NCBI GenBank assembly: GCA_900642245.1
Contig: CAAAJI010000201.1
Coordinates: 6,332 to 22,078, forward strand
Reading direction: 5' to 3'
Length of the DNA stretch: 15,747 nucleotides
DNA from: Fragilaria radians
Taxonomy: Eukaryota > Bacillariophyta > Fragilariophyceae > Fragilariales > Fragilariaceae
Part shown: positions 8,449 through 15,747 of the stretch, piece after piece
How the letters are laid out: every line of letters starts with the position of its first letter
Position numbering within the stretch: position 1 is the stretch's first letter
Program-made: the position numbers and the translations under genes
Notes under the pieces: model-generated
Database searches by the model: none
Told to the model about the DNA's origin: nothing
What the model saw: the letters and a program-made list of their open reading frames with translations, nothing else

Positions 8449-8667
8449 ATGGTGGTACAAAATCCAGATGGCACAATCAAACCCGAAGTGATATGGAAGG
8501 TCCCAAATTTACTCCAATTTCAACAGGCTGTACAAAAGATAGGCAACTTTAATGCAAAGTTCCACATCGTGAAGACCTTAAGAGCTCTGAAATCCTCCTG
8601 CCGAAACGAAGCTTTAGCGATTCCTTTTCGGCTACTCAGTTGCCTTGCTGAATATCAATATTCATGA
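8449..8667 (+). CDS. Small unrecognised ORF (72 residues)
   Basis: I do not recognise this protein. It begins MVVQNPDGTIKPEVIW and runs on with a mixed hydrophobic and basic composition; two cysteines lie in the second half (SSCRN and LSCLA). No signal peptide, membrane segment or known motif is visible. Support comes from position only: a TATA-like box upstream, an acceptable start context (AATAATATGG), and a base composition less AT-rich than its flanks. It could be a short real gene transcribed divergently from the ATPase, a truncated gene, or a chance frame. Similar-length chance frames occur elsewhere in the window. Confidence 0.28.
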   Translation: MVVQNPDGTIKPEVIWKVPNLLQFQQAVQKIGNFNAKFHIVKTLRALKSSCRNEALAIPFRLLSCLAEYQYS

Positions 8668-9457
8668 TTTCTTAGCTGAGAAATAGCGGATTACTTACTT
8701 ATGATTAGCATGAAGACTATATTACATTGCCACCAATTAGCTTGTAAATCATTCCTTCAACTCTTTAATGAAAACCTCTCACCAGCTAGCTCTCATATCT
8801 CTCATTGCCTGTATGTAGGCGTCATCAAATTTATCTGCTGAATCTACATTGGTCCGTCTTATAACTTGATTCTGTCAAAAGATCTCTTATTTTTATGCTT
8901 GCTGCTGGTGCTATCCTTATTTTTACATACCATCAACAAACGCGTCGCACTATAATTTATTCCGAGTCTCAGTTGTATCACAAGGCAAACTTTCCCTGTG
9001 GGCATTCATTGGTTTTCTGGTTGGAATGTTTTAATGGAAGGAGCATGCGGAGAGTCATGCATATAATTACGGTTGACTTAAGTTCGTGAGTTCTAATGAC
9101 CTTTCGTGATACAATCAATCTACAGTATCCATATATTTGCACGTCTCCCTTGTTATCCATGACATTGCAGTTAATGGGTACTTTGGCAAGATAGGTCCTC
9201 TTTTTCATGCTAAAAAAATATCGGGACAGAGTTATGGCCACAAGACATATCATTTATCGTCACTTTAAGTCCAACCATTGAATCAACATTAAGGCAATTA
9301 GAACTATTTGACAATTTAGGAGATACTATGAATTATGCACCTCTAATTGCATGGACTAAAAAAGTTAGAAGATCGTTTGTTTCAGTTAATTTAACTCTTG
9401 ATTTTTTACTATTCATTACGATTCACGTTTCATTTGAAAACATATTTTGGATTGTAG
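8668..9457. other. Gene-free stretch
   Basis: No supported gene. Overlapping short frames on both strands between about 8895 and 9253 are mutual shadows with no family resemblance. The right end leads into copia relic B; earlier reverse-transcriptase sequence may be present but is too degraded for me to align. Confidence 0.5.
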
Positions 9458-10132
9458 GCATTGGTGAAGCTCTGCAATTACGGAACTCCTGGGACTCCAC
9501 AATTCAATATTGTGAATTCCGACAACGAGGATTAGATTGACGCTGCAACGTGGTCAAAACAGAGATCCGGAATAGGTAAGTCTTTGTTTTTAATCAGATA
9601 TTCAAGACCAGACGTGGCTAATTGTGTAAGTGAATTGTCAAAAAGCATGGATGGCGCTCAGATTGTGACAGTGATTGGGCATGAGATCCTGAATCAAGAA
9701 TCAGTGCAACTGGCTTCACGATGCCCTTGCTCGGAGTCCCAATTTGTTGGAGATCTAAGGCTAAGAAGGGAATCATATTCTCAAGCCGTGAAGCGGAGTG
9801 GGGAGCGTGGCCATGTCAGGAGCAGTAAAGCCAATCTGATTCATCTTATCCCTTAAGGAACATGTTTTTGAAGCCAAACTTCCAATCATTGTGAGGTAGA
9901 TTGGGAGCAATCTGCACAGTGGAGAATTTGAGCTGTGGAGTAATCATTGTGAGTTAATGTGGGAGTAATCTTGCCATTGGATAATTTGAGCTCTGGAGTA
10001 GTTGATAGAAGATAACGCTTTGTTCTCGAGCATGTAGATGAGCTTATCAAGATCATCTTTGTCAGGCTGTGTGATAAGGATGGGGATTGTTTTAGGAAAA
10101 ATTTGAGTAATGGTGCTTACACGAAAAAGTAG
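9458..10132 (+). mobile_element. Ty1/copia pol relic B (RT end to RNase H terminus)
   Basis: Second decayed copia fragment, from a different element than relic A. The translation shows YGTPGTPQF (near 9480-9505), a TAG at 9533-9535, then RSGIGKSLFLIRYSRPDVANCV and ELSKSMDGA. At that point about 40 codons present in relic A are missing, and the frame shifts to CDSDWA-stop-DPESRIS, followed by GVPICWRSKAKKG and SSREAEW. The tail continues through AVKPI, EAKLPIIVR, a 58-bp tandem duplication, then VDRR-stop-RFVLEHVDELIKIIFVR, DKDGDCFRKNLSNGAYTKK and a stop codon at 10130-10132. That last stop falls where copia pol normally ends, so the 3' end of pol is preserved. RNase H is dead: stops, frameshift and deletion. 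No LTR was identified on either side. A 64-codon minus-strand frame at 9944-10138 is an antisense shadow. Confidence 0.88.
9884..9999. repeat. 58-bp tandem duplication inside copia relic B
   Basis: Two head-to-tail copies, 9884-9941 and 9942-9999, both opening AATCATTGTGAG and closing TTTGAGCT-TGGAGT. I count 47 of 58 positions identical (about 81%). Both translate to a piece of the copia RNase H around the PIIVR...ENxSSG region, so the duplication arose within the element and both copies then decayed. Confidence 0.85.
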
Positions 10133-12108
10133 TGTCAAAGTAGTGAATATTGAGGGTAGGTAGAGTACTGGATTGCGTCACTGATGTTCATAGAATTAGG
10201 GTTGCAAGTGATATGTTACTTAATTTCTTAGATGTGAGTACAGTGAAGAAAGGATACCTGACTTAGGAAGAGAAGTAATTAATTTTCTTCATGATTACAA
10301 TCTAAGTGCGAAGAGGCTCCCTATCATACACATGAGCCATACAAAATGTGATATTTATTTGCATCACTGGATGCAAGTTGGCATACATTTTTATGTGTGT
10401 TAACATTGAAGGTGTTTCCTTGCCTATCTGCAAAGATGAAGGATGATTGAATGTAATCCCGTTATTTTTCCATTTTAATTGTTGGAAAAGGGTGACAGTG
10501 AACAGTGATTATATCTAAAAATCAGAAATGACGACTCAAATGTGTACATTACTTCAAGTTTGAAAAGATTCATCTTGTTAATAGTTTCAATTTACTGAAT
10601 TACACTATAGTGTGAATGCGATTAAACAAAAGGTTTCACAGCCTTCTACTTTGGGCTGATTGTAATTGAATAAATATAATTCTACTTTCAGGTTGAGTGT
10701 ATTTGTAGTTTCTATCATTTGTTGAAGATTGAGAATTAGACATATCTGTGTAATTTTGTTTTTAGCTGGCCGATTTAGAGTGACCTGGTCATGACAAAGC
10801 TTCAGAATTCAAGGATATTTGTAGGTTAAGGTGAATATCTCAAAATCTGAGGATGAAATCAACACATGTGTAAACGAAAGCAGACGTTTGTTGAGAGTTG
10901 AGGTTTTGAACGAGATGATTGAAATAGATTTAATGCTTTGAACTGGCGTTTGAGATAGAAGGGGCAAGGTTTCGAAGGCATCATTTAACTTTGTTAGAAT
11001 AAAAAGTTTGAGGATGATAGTCCTAAATTAAATTGGGCGAAGCTCAAGAAAGTCGGAGAGCTCATGAAAGAGATGCATTTCCGGCGCTTTGGGTTAATTT
11101 TTAAAAATGTGTATGACAGATCTCCGCTGCATACTTAAAGGGATATGCTGCGTAACATATGATTGCAAATGGCTTTTAATGGAGAAGCCGGTTAGGAATG
11201 AAGAAAATCTATTGAGTATTTGTGAAATATGATAAGAATATGTTTTTGAGATTTGAGAGGATGTCTTGAATCTTAGAATCAAGCAACAAAAGCACTCAAG
11301 GCTGATCCAACTTGTTATATCAAGCGTTTTGACACAAAAGCTATAGTTTGTGGTTGGAGGAATCAATGGGGGTTTGGGAATGAAATTGTAAGAAAGTTAA
11401 ATTATAGCCGAAGGTACGAGACATGTGTGATAATGTGATCTCTTACTTGCATGGTTAGGTAACATGAATAGAAAAAAGAAATGTATTGATTCACGACTGG
11501 AAATCCAGGTCAGAAAGTGTTTAAGGACACGTGGCTTGCTAACGGAAACAAGGGACAAGTATTAATTTTGTGTTGGCAGTCTGTATTTATCCCTTAAAAG
11601 CACTGCCAAATGGGGATCATCCACTCCTATGATGAAATGCATTTTGTAACGCAAATTTTACGCTTCCCATATCAAAGTTAAGGTTTCTTTTTCTCGCGAG
11701 CATACGAGCACACAATCTCAAGTACGCATTTGAAGAAGTTCAAAAATTTCATCGAAGGAATATTCTGAAATTTTTAGAACTCCTCTGTAATTGGGTGCAA
11801 AGCTATAAAGAAAGTAGATATAAGTATTGAAAAAGAACTAGTATTGATCTATAACAAACCATTGACTTTGAAATGACAACCATGATTTAGTAAAGGGCGA
11901 CGAAACTAGTTTTTCATACGACACAATTGAATTCCTTCTTAGAAGTCCTTTTTCTGGGAATTTAAAGAATTACGAGTCTTCGCAGTCCCTGTTTAAAATT
12001 TTGAGCACCTGGAACAGTTGCGGAATTCAGCTTCAATACTTATTCCACCTACGAAAACTTGTCTAATCAAGTTTACCATTAAATTTTTAAATTGAACTGA
12101 ATTTTACG
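10133..12108. other. Gene-free stretch upstream of the HSF gene
   Basis: No supported gene. Two stop-free stretches in the same plus frame (10998-11135 and 11277-11435, about 46 and 53 codons) look protein-like but lack starts and a recognised family. The last 400 bp would contain the HSF-gene promoter: a TATAAAG string at 11804-11810 and a heat-shock-element-like motif at 11757-11766 are the only candidates. Confidence 0.5.
11757..11766 (+). promoter_or_regulatory. Candidate heat-shock element upstream of the HSF gene
   Basis: GGAATATTCT fits two inverted pentamers of the HSE consensus (nGAAn nTTCn). The next pentamer, GAAAT, deviates at one position. It lies 38 bp before a TATAAAG string and about 340 bp before the ATG at 12109. 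It would suit autoregulation, but such a 10-mer is expected by chance in AT-rich DNA. Confidence 0.2.
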
Positions 12109-13080
12109 ATGACTTTCAATAATAGCATCCTTGGTCTTTCCGCTTCTTGCAAAGAGCACCATGAGACAAAGCAAGCTCGAGAGATATATTTATCACTTTT
12201 GGGATCTAGTTCTCATCCGCTTTTATGGAAAAGTGACCATCTTGAGTTGACTAAAATTTGCCTTCATCCTTCGCTGTGTAGCAAGTTGAAGTGCTATCAT
12301 GACAGCTTGAGCCTGGTAGATGCAAGTCATGGACTTAAGATCCAATCCACTCTATCAAATCTCAGGGCGCATTTGATCAAATCATCTGCAATCAAGGATG
12401 CCCTTCTTCTCCTCGATGCACGGAAAAAGACACATGACATTAAGATTTCAAACATGCTGTTACGTCATCAAACAGCCTTCTATCAATCATTGATGGAAAA
12501 GCCATCACCAATGATACCTGGTGCGAGTCGATTTATGTATGGCCATATCGACGAGTATCTTTTAGGTAAAAAAGGCAAACGAAGTTCACTGCATACATTT
12601 CCTCATCGCCTTCATGAGATCATTTCCAATCCTGACTACAGTGAGTTCATAACATGGCTACCAAATGGTTATGCTTGGAAGATTCTACAGCGAAAACAGT
12701 TTGAAGCTTTTGTAATCCCTAGACACTTTAGACATGGACGATTCACTAGTTTTATGAGACAGGTAAGAATGAAAAGTATTTGTTCGTACAAATCAATTTC
12801 GCTATGGATTGCTAATCGTATTGAATACTTTTTGATAGGTCAATGGATGGGGCTTTAAGCGCATGACAGATGATCCTGACCAGAATGCATACTATCACCA
12901 GGTACGTCTCCATGTCCTTTCATGATATGACATTGAGTGTCCACTTAACATTTCTATTCTTAGTACTTTGTGAAGGGTCTTCCCCAACTTTGCTCAAAAA
13001 TGCGAAGACATGCTGATAATGATAAAACACGAAATGCTTTGGATCAAGATTCGATTCAAGGTCCCTTGGCGTTTCATTAA
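12109..13080 (+). CDS. Heat shock factor-type transcription factor (HSF DNA-binding domain), three exons
   Basis: Exons are 12109-12762, 12839-12901 and 12964-13080, giving 277 residues. Both introns are phase 0 with GT-AG ends. Only splicing restores the family: residues about 161-254 form an HSF DNA-binding domain. It begins FPHRLHEIIS (164-173), then WLPNGYAWKI (183-192), FVIPRHFRHGRFTSF (201-215), the recognition helix SFMRQVNGWGFKR (214-226; R217 is the usual DNA-contacting arginine), and AYYHQYFVKG plus CSKMRR (235-254). VNGWGFKR in place of the animal/plant LNxYGFxK is, to my knowledge, typical of diatom HSFs. It should bind inverted GAA repeats in the nucleus. The 160-residue N-terminus is unrecognised; residues about 85-130 look helical. 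After the domain only 23 residues remain (to GPLAFH), so the HR-A/B oligomerisation region common downstream is absent. The start is the first Met of the open frame. Unspliced, the frame would stop at 12858, soon after the recognition helix begins. Confidence 0.9.
12763..12838 (+). other. Intron 1 of the HSF-type gene
   Basis: 76 nt, GTAAGA...GATAG, phase 0. It sits in the recognition helix between Q218 and V219. Splicing here turns RQ-VRMKSI into RQ-VNGWGFKR, the conserved family sequence, which is strong support for the boundary. Confidence 0.92.
12902..12963 (+). other. Intron 2 of the HSF-type gene
   Basis: 62 nt, GTACGT...CTTAG, phase 0, between Q239 and Y240. Splicing joins AYYHQ to YFVKG, matching the AYYHExF(V/L)(R/K)G block of diatom HSF domains. 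Confidence 0.9.
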
Positions 13081-13210
13081 TTCCATGGCATTGATTACCG
13101 ACAGTTATGAATCAACACTAATACATGCCTAACCTTTTCACCAGCGCAAATCCTATTTCATTATTAGCATAGCAATAACACCTTTCTTCAAGGATTAGGT
13201 TGTTAAGAAA

Positions 13211-13242
13211 ACATATATATATATGTATATGTATATATATTA
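13211..13242. repeat. AT/GT microsatellite with a 16-bp palindrome
   Basis: Alternating purine-pyrimidine AT/GT run. Its first 16 bases (ACATATAT-ATATATGT, 13211-13226) are a perfect palindrome. It lies about 130 bp after the HSF stop codon. A simple-sequence repeat; function unlikely. Confidence 0.85.
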
Positions 13243-14274
13243 TCCGAAATTAACGAGAAAAAATAGGAGACAAGTGCATGGATTAGAGTGAAATGATAAC
13301 AAAGATAACCTGATTCCTATAAGCACATATTGGAAAGAGTCACTTGTAGTATTAGATGATATCTTTGTGCACTTTACTTAACGATTCACTAACAATAATA
13401 AAGATTTCTAATTTAATACTGGTTTGTGTCATGAAATCCAACTTTGATGCAATAAGGTTGAATATCACAAGATATCATCCAAGCTTTATCCACCTGTCAA
13501 GAAGAGGACAAATCCTCTATAAAAACGCTTGTTGCACAATTATAATGGACGACTGAAGATTGCATTTTGGTTTTTCAACCTTGACTATCCAAAATCTAGT
13601 TGAATTGATTAGCCTCTTTATTTGAACTTTAGAAATTGAACATGCCATTGCTGTCAAAATCAAAGTTAATAGTCTCAAAATATTTGGCTGTCAAAAAAAT
13701 TGATTTGATTTTACTCGAATGCAATTTGAACACTCATGTCATTCGGTTGCAGTATTCTTTGATAAAAGTTCCAAATTAAGGGAGATGAAGAAAAATTTAA
13801 GAATTTAAGAGTTTAATTCATTTGATGTACAAAGTAACCTAGCATTAAGGTGTTCTTCATTTAGGACACCCCCTCTTTAAGATATAGTTTCTCCTAAAAA
13901 ACCTTGGATCACATCAATGAAAAAAACTGTCAAAGTAATCTCCCTATCTAATTGTCATGTGCTCACGTCCTGCTACCAGTTTAAGTGATGTGTAGTATTC
14001 ACTAAATCATTTCCCTTGCTATCAATAATCTTGATTTCCTTGGTGACGAATGAAGAATCCTTTATGGCTTCAGGCGATACTTTGCTATTGTACAAAGGAA
14101 GTTATGATATCTGTCAAGGAAAATCATTAATTTGCGGAAGAGCTCCCATCACTCGTTTTGCATAATTCTGTTCAACGGTTTCTCCATCTAGAATTATTTA
14201 ACTCGTATTGAACCACTTTAGTTTCCGGAAGACTGTGGTAAGAAAAATGCATAAAATAAAGATTACATGTTTTC

Positions 14275-14444
14275 TACAACGGATAATGCTGTATATTTAA
14301 TTTTAATAGGAACATATTTTGAAGCTCCATAGTAGATTTTCGCCCAGTTTTCAAATAGGGGGTACAAAGGATAATGATGTATGTTTAGTTTTAGTAGGAC
14401 ATGTTTTGAAGCTCTATAGTAGAGTTTTCGCCCAGTTTTCAAAT
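14275..14444. repeat. 88-bp tandem duplication
   Basis: Two copies with an 88-bp period: 14275-14356 and 14363-14444, joined by a 6-bp spacer. Both contain GGATAATG, GAAGCTC-ATAGTAGA and CGCCCAGTTTTCAAAT. About seven substitutions and two single-base indels separate the 82-bp cores (roughly 89% identity). No ORF covers them, so this is a non-coding minisatellite-like duplication or the end of an unidentified element. Confidence 0.9.
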
Positions 14445-15747
14445 GGCCTAGGTCAGAGGAGCAAAGAGGTTGTATTTTATAACAAGTAATATTGTCAATT
14501 AACTTTTAATTTGAAGTTAGCATGCACCTGAATATTATTCTTATTTGATGTAAATTTACAGGTAAAGAGTGGAAACAGTTGAAACCTCCCAACGTAGGTA
14601 TATTTGCATAATAACATGCATGAATTTTGAGCAAGCTGAAGATTTCAACATCCGGAGATTGGTACACAGAATAAAGCTGTCAACGCAAGCTTTCCTCCAA
14701 GAAGTTCACTACAATCAATATCGTAGGTATAACCTTGCAACCAAAAGGAGTCAAAGAGCAAGATAGAGTACATATGACAAAGTTGCATTCAAAAAGTAAG
14801 AATGTAAAAAAAATGTCCGTTGCAATGTATGCTATATTAATGAAATACAAAATTTAAAGATTGTTAACATTTTCAACGGTAAGGCAAGATGAAGAATGCA
14901 ACTGTGAATTATACATAAAATAATGTACGTGAATTCTATACTAACATTCTGTGTTTCTCATTTTTTTGTAGCTTATTTAAGAATTTGAATTTTGTGCTGG
15001 AGTGTTAATGGTTGAACCTTTTTTGAAGGTGTAAAAGTTTGAAAGGTCTTGTACCAGAATTGAAATCATCAGGTATTTTAGCAAATGGCAACAACATCCT
15101 GGGCATAGAGATTCTGGTAAATTTCATTTAAAGCAATCAATTAACTTATTTTAGGAAGTCTAACTAAGTGGATTCAGTGTAATAAATTATTGTGATCAAT
15201 ACCTATTGTTTTAGAAGTAAAATATCAAAGAAATGCTTCTGGTGGCTTAATGTATTGGAACCAAGTATTTCACTGAGCCCCATTAGAATGCCTTGTCTCA
15301 ATTGGTAATTTCAGCTGTGGCTTCATAACATGTCTGACATTTGCTCTAGTCACTATCTTGGATTCTACCTTTCATTCTCAGTATGCAGGAGATTTAGCAA
15401 TATATGCACACAGACAGAAATGCTTTTGACAATGACAACATTTATGATCACTCATTCAATGGCAACTCATCAGTAGTTTAGCCTTATTCTTCATGTATCC
15501 TTTCATTTGATATCAGAGTTTAAATCTTAGTATGCTCCTCAAATAAATTAGTGATATGAAAAGGAAATGGAAACCCAACGTCAATATTTTATCTTGACGC
15601 TCCAAATATTTTTTAAAAAAAATTTTGAACTGCTTCATGAGCAATGAAAATCAGGGTTTCTCCAATCATCGGTATTGCTTTTATCATCCCTCAGATCCTG
15701 ATATTGGATGATCACAAGCCTGACTTAACATGCCCCCAAATACTATT

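Larger units (their letters stand above)
13081..15747. other. Gene-free right arm
   Basis: No supported gene in 2.7 kb. The frames at 13356-13556 and 14569-14766 (65-66 codons) have no recognisable family. A minus-strand stop-free run near 13980-14110 reads SPEAIKDSSFVTKEIKII and looks protein-like but has no start and no known match. The stretch holds an AT microsatellite (13211-13242), an 88-bp tandem duplication (14275-14444) and a small inverted repeat CGTCAA/TTGACG (15579-15599). The HSF-gene 3' UTR must lie at its left end. Confidence 0.5.

Noticed and set aside
9944..10138. Minus-strand frame of 64 codons
   Set aside because: It lies antisense to the copia RNase H terminus of relic B, which explains the whole interval, including the stop codon at 10130-10132.
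10998..11435. Two plus-strand open stretches in the same frame (including KLNWAKLKKVGELMKEM and ADPTCYIKRFDTK)
   Set aside because: They read like protein but lack a start, are separated by stops, match no family I know, and are of a length expected by chance in AT-rich DNA.
13980..14110. Minus-strand stretch reading SPEAIKDSSFVTKEIKII
   Set aside because: About 44 codons between stops, no start codon, no family match; not enough to call a gene or relic.

Overview
The window reads as AT-rich nuclear DNA of a diatom. The main evidence is a heat-shock-factor DNA-binding domain of the diatom style (recognition helix reading RQVNGWGFKR) split by two short GT-AG introns. A stand-alone giant AAA ATPase of the COG3899 type, a family that to my knowledge is expanded in diatoms, and two relics of Ty1/copia retrotransposons agree with this. 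Everything is inferred from reading the sequence; no database search was run, and the species cannot be named.

Layout. 1-1380: non-coding, with two short hairpins and a C-rich tract. 1384-2103 (+): a decayed copia pol fragment (end of reverse transcriptase into RNase H). 2104-3421: no gene, one heptamer repeat. 3422-3673 (-): a short dead copy of the N-terminus of the ATPase gene, recognisable at protein level. 3674-4910: no convincing gene. 4911-8087 (-): the intact 1058-residue ATPase gene, a single exon. 8088-8448: a compact intergenic region with two dyads and a TATA-like box towards each side. 8449-8667 (+): a small unrecognised ORF behind the rightward TATA-like box. 9458-10132 (+): a second, different decayed copia fragment reaching the natural end of RNase H and carrying an internal 58-bp tandem duplication. 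10133-12108: no gene. 12109-13080 (+): a three-exon heat-shock-factor-type gene for 277 residues. 13081-15747: no gene seen; it holds an AT microsatellite and an 88-bp tandem duplication.

Only two genes look convincingly functional: the ATPase and the HSF-type regulator. Nothing in the sequence links them directly. The most interesting points are that the ATPase ends where bacterial relatives continue into an effector domain, that a diverged dead copy of its N-terminus lies about 1.2 kb beyond its 3' end on the same strand (a local duplication history), and that the HSF protein carries a DNA-binding domain but no visible oligomerisation region. I did not find a convincing novel multi-gene system.
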